A DNA stretch of 64,000 bases from Actinomycetospora soli (lineage in GTDB: Bacteria; Actinomycetota; Actinomycetes; Mycobacteriales; Pseudonocardiaceae). The stretch spans positions 42,348-106,347 of the forward strand of contig NZ_JAJNDA010000019.1 in NCBI RefSeq assembly GCF_021026295.1, given 5' to 3'. This document shows positions 25,763-34,219 of this stretch, in pieces. Both the position numbers and the translations under genes were made by a program. Positions within the stretch are counted from its first letter, which is position 1, and the number at the start of each line of letters is the position of its first letter. Under the pieces are notes generated by a model. That model ran no database searches. It was given only the letters and a program-made list of their open reading frames with translations, and was not told the origin of the DNA.

Positions 25763-26625
25763 TCCCGGTGGGCGCGGTAGGCGTGCACCACGGCGGCGGC
25801 GTCCTCGTCGCCGTGGCCCGCGCGGTCGGCCGTGGAGAGGCGGTCGGCCAGCATCGCGAGCAGGCCGGTGAAGGTCCCGGCCGAGTGCGCCGCGTCGAGG
25901 ATGAGGTGGGTGTCCTTGAGGACCCCGTCGACCGCGAACGACGGCGTGAAGTCCCCGTCGATCATGCCCGTGCCCTTGAGCTGGGCGTACGGGCTGTCGA
26001 GCGCCTGCCCGTCGATGGTGTCGAGGAAGAGCTGCGGGTCGAGGCCGAGGTCCCCGGCCAGCGCGATCGACTGCGCGACCCCACCGACCACGGTCGAGAG
26101 CCAGGCGTTCACGACGAGCTTGAGCCGGCTCCCGGTGCCCACGTCACCCGCGTGAAGGGTCCGCTGCCCGATCGCGTCCAGCGCCGGCTGCACCCGCTCG
26201 ACGAGGTCCTTCCCGCCGGACGCGAGGACCACGAGGTTGCCCTGCTCGGCGGGATCCCTGGTCCCGACGACGGGTGCGTCGAGGAAGGCGACGCCCGCGT
26301 CGGAGGCCTGCTCCGCCAGCCTGTCGATGCCGTCGACGCCGACCGTCGACGTCTGGACCCAGACCGTCTGCTCGCCGAAGCGCGGCAGGGCGTCCGCCAT
26401 CGTCGCGGCCACCGCGTCCGCGTCGAAGAGCATCGTGAGCACCGCGTCGGCGCCGTCGACGGCCTCGGCCGCCGTGTCGACCACGGTGGCGCCGTCGTCG
26501 GCGAGCGGGTCCGCCTTCTCCCGGGTCCGGTTCCACGCCCGCACGGTGTGTCCCTCCCGGAGCAGGCTGCGCGCCATGCCGGAGCCCATCAGGCCCGTGC
26601 CGAGTACCGCCACCGTCATGCTCAT
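25759..26625 (-). CDS. NAD(P)-dependent beta-hydroxyacid dehydrogenase family protein
   Basis: The 288-residue protein opens VAVLGTGLMGSGMARSLLREGHTV, the Rossmann motif of 3-hydroxyisobutyrate-dehydrogenase-like enzymes, followed by WNRTREKADPL. FLDAPVVGTRDPAEQGNLVVLASG is the substrate-binding segment, and the catalytic Lys lies in GTGSRLKLVVNAWL. VDGVLKDTHLILDAA is the C-terminal conserved helix. It reduces or oxidises short 3-hydroxy acids or semialdehydes; GLYR or imine reductase relatives are alternatives. Its stop codon shares the palindrome CTAG (25759-25762) with the convergent FUSC gene. Confidence 0.88.
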   Translation of the reverse strand: MSMTVAVLGTGLMGSGMARSLLREGHTVRAWNRTREKADPLADDGATVVDTAAEAVDGADAVLTMLFDADAVAATMADALPRFGEQTVWVQTSTVGVDGIDRLAEQASDAGVAFLDAPVVGTRDPAEQGNLVVLASGGKDLVERVQPALDAIGQRTLHAGDVGTGSRLKLVVNAWLSTVVGGVAQSIALAGDLGLDPQLFLDTIDGQALDSPYAQLKGTGMIDGDFTPSFAVDGVLKDTHLILDAAHSAGTFTGLLAMLADRLSTADRAGHGDEDAAAVVHAYRAHRD

Positions 26626-26745
26626 GGCGGTCGGGTCGCCGGTGCGCGCGGGCGTCACACGTGACGTGACGTGGGGCGGCCCCCGGACGTTGGTGACGTC
26701 CGCCGTGTTCACCGACGCGCCACCCGCGTCGGGCACGCTCCCGGC

Positions 26746-27660
26746 GTGCGCCTCCTCCTGCTCGCCGCCGCCCTCCTCCTCGCGGGGTGCGGCGCGCCGC
26801 AGCCGACTCCACCCGCCGTCGGGAACGGGCCCGGGCCCTGCTCGCCGAGCACGAGCATCGAGTCGTTCTCCGATGCGCTCGAAGGACAGGTCGCCAACCT
26901 GTCCGCGCTGGCGGCCCGTCCGGACGGCACGGTCTACGCGCTCTCGGACCGCTCGGTGCTGTACACCCTCGACGCGTCCGCCACCCGCCCGCTCGCGTCG
27001 GTCCCGCTCGCCGACCCGGCCCGGAAGCCCCTCGACTCCGAGTCCCTGGTCGTCGACCGCGACGGGTCCCTGCTGATCGGGGAAGAGACCGGCCCGCAGG
27101 TGCTGCGGTACTCCCCCGACGGGCGTCCGCTCGGGTCGCTGCCGATCCCCGCCGACATCGTCGGACGCACGCAGGACAACGCGACGTTCGAGGGGCTCGC
27201 CCGGCAACCCGACGGCACGCTCGTCGCGTCGCTCGAGAAGCCGCTGACCGGCGAGACCGACACCCGCCTGCTCACCTGGCGCGGCAGCGTGCCGGGGCCG
27301 GAGATCCCGATGCCGCTGCCGGCAGGCCTCGGGGTGTCCGAGCTCGTCGCGGTGGGCGACGGCCGACTGCTCGCCCTGGAACGCGGCTTCGAGAGGACGA
27401 CCGGCAACACCGTCCGGCTGGTCCTGGTCGATCCGCGGACGAGCCCGGCCTCGGTCACGGTGCTCGCCGACCTCGGTGCCTGCCCGTCGCTCGGCGCCAC
27501 CGCGAAGCAGCCGCAGCGCAACCCGTTGCTCGACAACATCGAGGGCATGACGATCACCGGCCGCGACCCCGACGGGGCCCTCGAACTGCTCCTCGTCAGC
27601 GACGACAACGACAACCCGGAGCAGGTGACCCGCACCTACCGCCTGCGGACGACTCTCTGA
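26746..27660 (+). CDS. Lipoprotein, esterase-like-activity-of-phytase family
   Basis: The GTG at 26746 immediately begins a signal peptide (VRLLLLAAALLLAGC, lipobox LAGC), so it is preferred over longer starts. The mature part of about 285 residues forms beta-propeller-like repeats (GTVYALSDRSVLYTLD, DGSLLIGEETGPQVLRYSPDG, DNATFEGLARQPDGTLVASLE, NIEGMTITGRDPDGALELLLVSDDNDNP). NATFEGLA and NIEGM are characteristic of the phytase esterase-like domain. The cell-surface enzyme or binding function is unknown. Divergent from the dehydrogenase at 26625. Confidence 0.8.
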   Translation: MRLLLLAAALLLAGCGAPQPTPPAVGNGPGPCSPSTSIESFSDALEGQVANLSALAARPDGTVYALSDRSVLYTLDASATRPLASVPLADPARKPLDSESLVVDRDGSLLIGEETGPQVLRYSPDGRPLGSLPIPADIVGRTQDNATFEGLARQPDGTLVASLEKPLTGETDTRLLTWRGSVPGPEIPMPLPAGLGVSELVAVGDGRLLALERGFERTTGNTVRLVLVDPRTSPASVTVLADLGACPSLGATAKQPQRNPLLDNIEGMTITGRDPDGALELLLVSDDNDNPEQVTRTYRLRTTL

Positions 27661-27756
27661 GCCGCGCTCGCCTCTCGTCGCGCACACCGCGCCGCTGATC
27701 GTCGGCGCTCTCAGGTTCGGGAGTCGTCACAGCGCGCCTCCCTACCGTCGCGCCCC

Positions 27757-29079
27757 GTGCATCTCGCGACGCGACGGACGATCTGGACGGCGGTGGCGGC
27801 CCTCCTGCTCCTGGGGCCGGTGGCGCTGACCGTCTGGCGGACCGGCTCGGGCCGACCGCTGTCGGTGCTGCTGACCACGGTCGGCGTGGTGGCGCTGCTG
27901 GCGATGGCGCTGACGATGGTCGCTCCCGCCCGGCTCCGGACCCTGACCCGGACCTTCGGCATCGACCGCATCATCGGCGCGCACCGGTGGCTCGGGATCG
28001 TCGCGATCGGCGCGGTGCTGGTGCACCTGACGGTCGCGGTGGTGCGCTCGCCGCACCTGCTCAACCCCTTCGACGCGTCGTTGTCGATCCAGTGGGGGTG
28101 GCTGGGGACGGCCGCGATGCTGACGGTCGGCCTGGTCGCGGCGTGGGGTCGGCGGTCGGGGCGACGCTACGAGGTGTGGGCGCGGGTGCACGTGCTGCTC
28201 GCCGGCGCTGCGATCGTGCTGGCGGGGCTGCATGTCGTGTGGCTCGGCGACCTGCTCTCCGACCCGGTGCTGCGCGTCGTCCTCTCCGCGCTGACGTTGG
28301 CTTTTCTCGCCGTGCTGTTCCTGCGCTGGGTGTGGCGGCCGCTGTTCTCCCGCCACGGTGCCTACGTCGTGTACGGCGTGCGCCCGGAGGGGCCGTCGAC
28401 CGCGACGCTGGTACTCGCCCCGGTGCACCTGCAGCGCGGCATGCGCTTCCACGCCGGCCAGTTCGTGTGGCTGCGGCTGCGCCGCTCGGTGCTCGGCAGC
28501 GAGGAGCACCCGTTCACGATCGCCTCGTCCGCGCAGGTCACCGGCCGTCTCGAGCTGACGGTCCGCGGCAGCGGGGACTTCTCGACGACGCTGGCCTCCC
28601 TCCCGCCCGGCTCGCGCGTCTGGCTGGACGGCCCGCACGGCTCGTTCTCCGCCGCCCCCGAGGCGCCGGGGCTGGTGCTGATCGCGGGCGGTGTCGGGAT
28701 CACGCCGATGATGTCGATGCTGCGCACGCTCGCCGACTCGGACGACCCGCGTCCGCTGCACCTGGTCGTCGCGCAGCGTCCCGACGAGCCGCTCTTCGAA
28801 CCCGAGCTCGCCTCCCTCGCCCGCCGGCTGGACCTGCGCGTCACGCGGACCTCCGGCCGACGGGTCGACGCGGCCATGCTCGACGAGGTGGTCCCCGGCC
28901 GCGGCCGTCGCCACCTGGACTGGTTCGTCTGCGGTTCGCCGTCGCTGCTCGCGGGATCGCTGGCGGCGATCGAACAGCTCGGGGTGCCGACGGAGCGCGT
29001 GCACACCGAGCAGTTCGGCTGGTCGGGCGCGATCCCGGTCCAGGGCACCCGCCGGGCGGGACGGGTGACCTCCCGCTGA
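27757..29079 (+). CDS. Ferric reductase-like transmembrane flavoprotein
   Basis: The product has 440 residues with a GTG start. The N-terminal half has about six helices with His candidates for heme b (IGAHRWLG, VLVHLTVAVV, VWARVHVLLAG, LAGLHVVWLG). The C-terminal half is a ferredoxin-NADP-reductase unit: FHAGQFVWLRL, FAD motif HPFTIASSAQ, the NAD(P) motif IAGGVGITPMMSML and the C-terminal WFVCGSPSL. It predicts electron flow from NAD(P)H through FAD and hemes across the membrane, as in FRE/NOX proteins. Physiological acceptor unknown (ferric chelate or oxygen). It stands alone, convergent with the HNH gene. Confidence 0.88.
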   Translation: MHLATRRTIWTAVAALLLLGPVALTVWRTGSGRPLSVLLTTVGVVALLAMALTMVAPARLRTLTRTFGIDRIIGAHRWLGIVAIGAVLVHLTVAVVRSPHLLNPFDASLSIQWGWLGTAAMLTVGLVAAWGRRSGRRYEVWARVHVLLAGAAIVLAGLHVVWLGDLLSDPVLRVVLSALTLAFLAVLFLRWVWRPLFSRHGAYVVYGVRPEGPSTATLVLAPVHLQRGMRFHAGQFVWLRLRRSVLGSEEHPFTIASSAQVTGRLELTVRGSGDFSTTLASLPPGSRVWLDGPHGSFSAAPEAPGLVLIAGGVGITPMMSMLRTLADSDDPRPLHLVVAQRPDEPLFEPELASLARRLDLRVTRTSGRRVDAAMLDEVVPGRGRRHLDWFVCGSPSLLAGSLAAIEQLGVPTERVHTEQFGWSGAIPVQGTRRAGRVTSR

Positions 29080-29093
29080 TCCTCGTCCCGGGC

Positions 29094-31046
29094 TCACGCG
29101 GCCGTGTCCATGGTCTGCCAGGGCCGGTTGTGTCGGGGTTGTCGGGTGGGGTCGAGCCATGTGGGGGGTCGGAACCAGGGCATGTGGTCGACCATGTGGA
29201 CGTCCCAGCCGCTGTGGTGGACGAGGTCGTGGTGATACCGGCAGAGGCAGACGAGGTTGTCGGGTTCGGTGTGTCCGCCGTGGGCCCAGTGGATGATGTG
29301 GTGGATTTCGGAGTGGCGGGCGCGTCGGCGGCAGCCGGGGAAGGCGCAGTGTCGGTCGCGGCGGGTGATGGCGCGGGCGGTGGCGGTGGGGATCGAGCGG
29401 GTCTTGCGGCCGACGTCGAGGACTTCGCCTTGGGAGCCGAGCAGCATGGGGATGATGTCGGCGTCGCAGGCCAACCGCCGGGCGGTGTCGGGCCGGATCT
29501 TGGTGGAGTCACCGAGCAGCGCGAGTGCGGTGCTGGTGTCGGCGAGTTGTTGGCGCAGCGTCTCGTAGTCCAGCGTCACGGTCAGGGTGACGCGTTCCCG
29601 GCCGGGTAGCGCCATGGTGTCGACGTCCAGTGGGGTCCACGGCCGCTGTGGTGGCGGCTCGCCCGGATCGGCCTCAGCCTCGGACCGGGAGTCGGACTCG
29701 GGTTCGGGGGTGGCGTCGGAACCGCTGCCGGTGGCACCAGTTTCGGTGTTCTCCTCGGGCGCGGGCTCGTCGTTGGCGGGCTCGGGCTCGGGTGCCGCGT
29801 CAGAACCGGTGCCGGCCGCATCGGGTCCGTGGTCCTGACTGGGCGCGCCGGGACCGGACATCGAGGGCTCGTCGGTGGCGGGCTCCGGTGCGCGGTTCGC
29901 GTCGGAACCGCTGCCGGTGGCATCGGTTCCCGCGTCGTTCCCGGGTGCAGCCTCCTCGGTGCCGGTGCCGGTGCCGGTGCCGGTACCGGTGCCGGGGCCG
30001 GGGTGGGGGTCGGGTTCGTTGAGGCCGGCGTGGTGGCTGGCCGAGATCAGGTCCAACAACCCCGAGGCCTGCCGGGCCGGTAGGGAGCGGTCGGCCTCGT
30101 CGCGGGGGTCGTGTCCGCGGTTCCCGTCCTGCGAGGTCGGGGCTTCCCCGGTGTCGGGATCAGCGACCACCGAGGACGCCGGAGCAGGCGTGGCGGCGCG
30201 GATCGCGTCGTCGAACAACGCTGCCGCGGTCCGTTCGCGGAGTACGAGTTTGGCGTGCAGGTCCCCGTCGCGGCGCTTGGTGTAGCGCAACTCGTTGCCC
30301 GACGCGTCGTCGTCCTTCGGGGCCGCCCCGTCGGGGTCGAGCCGGTCCGCGATCACTCTGGCTGCCGAGAACAACGCCTTCGGCGAATGCGTCGTCGCCA
30401 ACGCGGCGAGCTGCTCCTCCGCTGTCGCCAGCACCGCCGGCTCCAAGCCGGGGACCGTGCCGAGGCGCTGCATGGTCTTGCGGATGATCTCGACGTGGTG
30501 CTCGTCGACCAGCCCGTCCTCGACCACCGCCGCCGTCGCCGGCAGATCCGCCGGTGTCCTCGCCCCGGTGGGGGTGACGGTCTCGCGCAGTGCATCGGCT
30601 TGCCGCTCGAGCAGGCGGACCGTGGTGGGGTCGAGGCGCAGGTGGTCCTCGAGCAGCCGCGACATCCGCCGGTAGCCGGTCTCGTCGAGGACATCGCTGT
30701 CACGGATGGCGTTGATCGCCCGGTACAACCGGGCCCCCGCCAACCGTCGGGCCCGGACCGCGGCCGCGCCCTCAGCCAGCAGTGTCAGCGACTCCGCCGA
30801 CACACCCTCCTCGGAGGACGCCTCGGCGTCCGAGACTCCCGGCACCGCCCACCCCGACTCCACCGACTCGACCGGCTCCGCCGCGAGTGGCGGCTCCTCC
30901 TCGTCGTGGAAGGAGTACGCCGAGATCGGCGCGAGGGCGTCCTCGACCGCCCACGCCGCGAGCTCCTCCTCCGAGAGCGGCACGAACGGCGGGTCGTCAG
31001 GCAGCGGCAGCCCCGTGTCGGGGTCCCACCCTGCCTCGATCGCCAT
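29094..31046 (-). CDS. DUF222 (13E12-repeat) HNH endonuclease-like protein with LexA box
   Basis: This 650-residue protein has an acidic head, then the helical DUF222 domain (RARRLAGARLYRAINAI ... ADALRETVTPTG). A Gly/Thr/Glu/Asp-rich low-complexity linker of about 150 residues follows, then the conserved ALLGDSTKIRPDTARRLACDA region. A C-terminal HNH nuclease has CAFPGC, HHIIHWAHGG and CRYHHDLVHH, with complete metal ligands. Members are multicopy in actinobacteria; several mycobacterial 13E12 genes are LexA-linked. A perfect LexA box at 31057-31072 lies 11 bp before the ATG, so induction by DNA damage is expected. The biological role is unknown. Confidence 0.93.
   Translation of the reverse strand: MAIEAGWDPDTGLPLPDDPPFVPLSEEELAAWAVEDALAPISAYSFHDEEEPPLAAEPVESVESGWAVPGVSDAEASSEEGVSAESLTLLAEGAAAVRARRLAGARLYRAINAIRDSDVLDETGYRRMSRLLEDHLRLDPTTVRLLERQADALRETVTPTGARTPADLPATAAVVEDGLVDEHHVEIIRKTMQRLGTVPGLEPAVLATAEEQLAALATTHSPKALFSAARVIADRLDPDGAAPKDDDASGNELRYTKRRDGDLHAKLVLRERTAAALFDDAIRAATPAPASSVVADPDTGEAPTSQDGNRGHDPRDEADRSLPARQASGLLDLISASHHAGLNEPDPHPGPGTGTGTGTGTGTEEAAPGNDAGTDATGSGSDANRAPEPATDEPSMSGPGAPSQDHGPDAAGTGSDAAPEPEPANDEPAPEENTETGATGSGSDATPEPESDSRSEAEADPGEPPPQRPWTPLDVDTMALPGRERVTLTVTLDYETLRQQLADTSTALALLGDSTKIRPDTARRLACDADIIPMLLGSQGEVLDVGRKTRSIPTATARAITRRDRHCAFPGCRRRARHSEIHHIIHWAHGGHTEPDNLVCLCRYHHDLVHHSGWDVHMVDHMPWFRPPTWLDPTRQPRHNRPWQTMDTAA
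29958..29999 (+). repeat. 6-bp tandem repeat encoding Gly-Thr in the HNH protein linker
   Basis: The unit GGTGCC (complement GGCACC) repeats about seven times with two single-base variants. On the reverse strand it encodes a Gly-Thr dipeptide run in the linker of the DUF222-HNH protein. Length change would be in frame. Confidence 0.85.
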
Positions 31047-31056
31047 ACCACCATCA

Positions 31057-31072
31057 TCGAACACCAGTTCGA
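31057..31072. promoter_or_regulatory. Perfect LexA (SOS) box upstream of the DUF222-HNH gene
   Basis: TCGAAC-ACCA-GTTCGA is an exact match to the actinobacterial/Gram-positive SOS box TCGAAC-N4-GTTCGA. It lies 11 bp upstream of the HNH ATG (reverse strand). It is also about 65 bp upstream of the divergent marR start, so it could influence both. Confidence 0.9.
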
Positions 31073-31136
31073 GACGATCCAGAGACCGTTCGGAGCAACT
31101 TCGTCCACCCGCGAAGGGCGAGGCTAGGGTCCGGAC

Positions 31137-31580
31137 GTGCCCGAGCTCTGGAGCGACGAGCGGGTCGCCGCACTGCCGAGCTGGTCGGTGATCCGGACCC
31201 ACCTCCTGCTCGCGCCCCGGCTCGCCCGGACACTCGCGGCCGTCGGTCTCAGTCCGACCCAGTTCGGCGTCCTCGTGCAGCTCGACAACACCCCGGGCGC
31301 CACCTCGTCCGACCTGGCCCGCGCGTGCCTCATGACCCCGCAGAGCATGAGCGAGCTGCTCCCGGGGCTCGAAGCGGCCGGCTACGTCGAGCGCACCCCG
31401 GCGGGACGCGGCCGTCCCGCACCCGTGCACCTCACGGCAGGGGGGCACGACGCCCTCGCCCGCGCGACCCCGCTCGTCGAGGACGCGGACCGGCCCGAGG
31501 CGCTCGGGCTCGACGCCGACGAGCTGGCCACGCTCACGACGCTCCTGAACCGGGTGGCAGATCAGGTTTCAGGTTCCTGA
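31137..31580 (+). CDS. MarR-family transcriptional regulator
   Basis: The 147-residue protein starts at GTG. It has the MarR winged helix: LSPTQFGVLVQLDNTPGATSSDLARACLMTPQSMSELLPGLEAAGYVER (helix-turn-helix) and the wing PAGRGRPAPVHLTAGGH. The flanking helices form the dimer interface. Directly over its stop codon is an 18-bp palindromic site (31566-31583) that precedes the next gene by 18 bp. The simplest model is that it represses the downstream DUF2269-like membrane gene and perhaps itself. The ligand is unknown. Confidence 0.9.
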   Translation: MPELWSDERVAALPSWSVIRTHLLLAPRLARTLAAVGLSPTQFGVLVQLDNTPGATSSDLARACLMTPQSMSELLPGLEAAGYVERTPAGRGRPAPVHLTAGGHDALARATPLVEDADRPEALGLDADELATLTTLLNRVADQVSGS

Positions 31581-31583
31581 AAC
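31566..31583. promoter_or_regulatory. Probable MarR operator, GTTTCAGG-TT-CCTGAAAC
   Basis: Perfect 8-bp arms with a 2-nt centre, unusually AT-rich for this genome. The site overlaps the last codons of marR and lies 18 bp upstream of the GTG of the next gene. Size and placement fit a MarR dimer site. Confidence 0.75.
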
Positions 31584-31601
31584 TCGGGGCACTCCCCCGG
31601 C

Positions 31602-32111
31602 GTGGCGTCCCGCGTCGGCAAGCGCACCCGACAGGTCCTGGTCTTCCTGCACGTGATCGTCTCGCTCGGTTGGATGGGTGCGGGGGCGGCGAACGTCGTC
31701 CTGACCTCGACGGCGGCGGTGACCGACGACGTCGAACTCCGCCGGGCCTGCTACCTGCTCGTCTCGACGATCGACCTCTGGCTCGTCATCCCCGGCGCCT
31801 TCCTCGCCCTGGCGACCGGCGTCGTGCTGTCGCTCGTGACGCCGTGGGGCCTGGTGACCTACTGGTGGGTCCTGGTCAAGCTGGTGCTCACGGTGGCGGT
31901 GATCGTCTACAGCACGCTCCTCATCGGGGTCTGGGTCGAGGAGAGCATCGCGCTCGGCACCGCCCCGAGCCCCGTGGCCGACCCGCTGGTCGTCGGTCCG
32001 CTCGTCAGTCTCGCGGCCTTCCTGCTCATGACGTGGGCCTCGGTCGCCAAGCCGTGGGGCCGCACCCCGTGGCGCCGCCGGGCCGCGGCCCGGGTCCTCG
32101 CGTCGGCCTGA
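31602..32111 (+). CDS. DUF2269-like integral membrane protein
   Basis: This 169-residue protein has four hydrophobic helices: VLVFLHVIVSLGWMGAGAAN, LLVSTIDLWLVIPGAFLALATG, WWVLVKLVLTVAVIVYSTLL and PLVVGPLVSLAAFLLMTWAS. The first helix with HVIVSLGWMG and the Lys in the third resemble DUF2269/CopD-like small membrane proteins. No function is proven for the family. Its position behind the MarR gene and the palindrome suggests it is the regulated target, possibly in stress or efflux. Confidence 0.75.
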   Translation: MASRVGKRTRQVLVFLHVIVSLGWMGAGAANVVLTSTAAVTDDVELRRACYLLVSTIDLWLVIPGAFLALATGVVLSLVTPWGLVTYWWVLVKLVLTVAVIVYSTLLIGVWVEESIALGTAPSPVADPLVVGPLVSLAAFLLMTWASVAKPWGRTPWRRRAAARVLASA

Positions 32112-32135
32112 CGGCGGGCGCGGGAAGCTCCCGTC

Positions 32136-32747
32136 GTGAGCTACGTCCGGCGCGGCCCGTGGACCTGCGGGTTCCTCGTGGTGCTGCTCGCGGCCCACGG
32201 CTGGTTCGCGCTCTCGCCGTCCGCCGACGCGGTGATCGGGTGGCTCTCGACGAACCTCGACAACCTCGCGCGGCACCCGGTGGGCTCCCTGCTGGGCAGC
32301 GCGTTCGTCACCACCGGATCGCTCGTCGACCCGGGGACGGTCCTCACGCTGTGGCTCGGGATCGGCGTGGCGCTGTGGTGGGTCGAGGCGCACCGGGGGG
32401 CGCGGCGGGCCGCGACCGTGTTCCTCGCCGGTCACGTGGGCGCGACCCTGCTGACGGCGGCCGTCCTGCTCCTCGCCCTCGGTGTCGGCCGGTACCCCGA
32501 GGACACGCGCTCCGCGGTCGACGTCGGCATCTCCTACGGCGCCCAGGCCGCACTCGCGGCCGTCGTGGTCGCCCTGCCGCGGTGGGCGTGGGCGCCGTGG
32601 GTGCTCTTCGTCCTCGGCTGGCCGGTCGTCGACGCGGAGTGGTTCGGCGCGCTGCCCGACTTCACCACCGTCGGGCACCTCATCGCCGCCGCGATCGGCT
32701 TCGTCCTCGCCGCGACCCTGCTCAGAACTCCACGACCGACTTCGTGA
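32136..32747 (+). CDS. Rhomboid-like membrane protein
   Basis: The 203-residue protein starts at GTG. It has about six helices; NLDNLARHPVGSLLGSAFV and GHVGATLLTA match actinobacterial 'rhomboid-like' proteins. In the fourth-fifth helices DVGISYGAQAAL keeps a GxS core, and FTTVGHLIAAAIGF keeps a His in the last helix, where rhomboid proteases have GxSG and H. The GISYG variant leaves catalytic competence uncertain. It is 24 bp downstream of the DUF2269-like gene and may share its operon. The end overlaps the convergent thioesterase gene by 26 bp. Confidence 0.75.
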   Translation: MSYVRRGPWTCGFLVVLLAAHGWFALSPSADAVIGWLSTNLDNLARHPVGSLLGSAFVTTGSLVDPGTVLTLWLGIGVALWWVEAHRGARRAATVFLAGHVGATLLTAAVLLLALGVGRYPEDTRSAVDVGISYGAQAALAAVVVALPRWAWAPWVLFVLGWPVVDAEWFGALPDFTTVGHLIAAAIGFVLAATLLRTPRPTS

Positions 32748-33150
32748 TCTGGCCCTGCGCGACGACGACGCCGTCGGTCCCGCGCTCCGCGGTCACCCCG
32801 ACGAACGCCAGGGACCGCGTGCGCCGGGCGAGCTCGGCCCGGACGCGCACCCGCTGACCGACGGTCGCGGGCCGCAGGTACTGCGTCGAGATCTGGTGGG
32901 TCACGGCGTGCTCGGCGGTGGTCAGCGTGGGCAGCACCGCGAGATAGCCGGCGAGCTCGAGCGCCGCGGCCAGGGCCGAGGCGTGCAGCGTCGCGGCCGG
33001 TGTCACCGCGATCCCGGCCACCTCGAACTCCACTCCGCGCAGCGGCTCGGAGGGGTCCACGAACTCCAGGCCGAGCGCGTCGGGCAGGGCGACCGCCAGG
33101 GCGGCCTCGGCGCGGGCGAGCAGGGCGTCACCGTCGAGCAGCTGGGGCAT
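32722..33150 (-). CDS. Hotdog-fold thioesterase (PaaI/DUF4442 type)
   Basis: The 142-residue protein opens MPQLLDGDALLARAEAALAV. The central hotdog helix and sheet are GIAVTPAATLHASALAAALELAGYLAVLP, HQISTQYLRPATVGQRVRVRAEL and LAFVGVTAERGTDGVVVAQGQITKSVVEF. It likely cleaves acyl-CoA thioesters; the substrate is unknown. The catalytic acid is not obvious (TLHASALAAALE may provide Glu). Overlaps the rhomboid-like gene tail-to-tail. Confidence 0.78.
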   Translation of the reverse strand: MPQLLDGDALLARAEAALAVALPDALGLEFVDPSEPLRGVEFEVAGIAVTPAATLHASALAAALELAGYLAVLPTLTTAEHAVTHQISTQYLRPATVGQRVRVRAELARRTRSLAFVGVTAERGTDGVVVAQGQITKSVVEF

Positions 33151-33239
33151 GCCCGCCAGCCTCGCCCGACCCGTCGTCGGGAACGTGACCGCGGGACGAC
33201 CCCCGGACGACGTTCACCTGTCGGCCACCTCGTCCGGTC

Positions 33240-34193
33240 ATGATCGCCACCGTGACAGCGGACCGGGACGACCTCGCCGACCTCGCCGGCGTGCCGATCG
33301 AGCAGCTCTCCGTCGACACCGACGGGGCCGAGGACGACGATCCGGCCCTGCTCGGACCCGACGGACGGGTCGTCGACACGTGGCGCGAGGGCTATCCGTA
33401 CGACCAGCGCCTCGACCGCAAGGAGTACGAGGAGCAGAAGCGCCTCCTGCAGATCGAGCTGCTGAAGCTGCAGGCGTGGGTCAAGGACACCGGGCAGAAG
33501 ATCGTCGTGCTCTTCGAGGGCCGCGACGCCGCCGGCAAGGGCGGCACCATCAAGCGGTTCACCGAGCACCTCAACCCGCGCGGCACCCGCGTCGTGGCGC
33601 TGGAGAAGCCGACCGACCGCGAGCGCACGCAGTGGTACTTCCAGCGCTACGTGGTGCACCTGCCCTCGGCCGGCGAGATCGTGCTGTTCGACCGGTCCTG
33701 GTACAACCGCGCCGGCGTCGAGCGGGTGATGGGCTACGCGGAGCCGCGCCAGTACATGGAGTTCATGCGCGAGACCCCCGACCTCGAGCGGATGCTCGTG
33801 CGCAGCGGCATCCACCTGGTGAAGTTCTGGTTCTCGGTGTCGCGGTCCGAGCAGCGCACCCGGTTCCTCATCCGCCAGGTCGACCCGGTGCGCCGCTGGA
33901 AGCTCTCCCCCAACGACCTCGCCTCGATCCACCGCTGGGACGACTACACGGCGGCCAAGGAGGCGATGTTCTTCTACACCGACACCGCCGACGCGCCGTG
34001 GACGGTGGTGAAGTCGAACGACAAGAAGCGGGCCCGCCTCGAGGCGATCCGGCACGTCCTGCACCGCTTCGACTACCCGGAGAAGGACCCGGAGGTCGCC
34101 CATCCGGCCGACCCCGCCGTCGTCGGGCCGGCCTCGGAGCTCTTCGAGCACGGCGAGGAGGCCGCGGCCCGGCAGGCGCCGCCGCTGCGCTGA
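33240..34193 (+). CDS. ppk2: Polyphosphate kinase 2
   Basis: The 317-residue protein belongs to class I PPK2. An acidic N-terminal tail of about 50 residues precedes the conserved core: KLQAWVKDTGQKIVVLFEGR into Walker A GRDAAGKGG, NPRGTRVVALEKPTDRERTQW in the lid region and Walker B IVLFDRSWYNRAG, followed by VERVMGY. It transfers phosphate between polyphosphate and nucleoside diphosphates. Its 3' neighbour on the other strand is a CHAD-like protein, a family that binds polyphosphate, which supports a local polyphosphate theme. Confidence 0.95.
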   Translation: MIATVTADRDDLADLAGVPIEQLSVDTDGAEDDDPALLGPDGRVVDTWREGYPYDQRLDRKEYEEQKRLLQIELLKLQAWVKDTGQKIVVLFEGRDAAGKGGTIKRFTEHLNPRGTRVVALEKPTDRERTQWYFQRYVVHLPSAGEIVLFDRSWYNRAGVERVMGYAEPRQYMEFMRETPDLERMLVRSGIHLVKFWFSVSRSEQRTRFLIRQVDPVRRWKLSPNDLASIHRWDDYTAAKEAMFFYTDTADAPWTVVKSNDKKRARLEAIRHVLHRFDYPEKDPEVAHPADPAVVGPASELFEHGEEAAARQAPPLR

Positions 34194-34219
34194 GCGACGG
34201 CGCCCGAGCCGGGGCCGGT

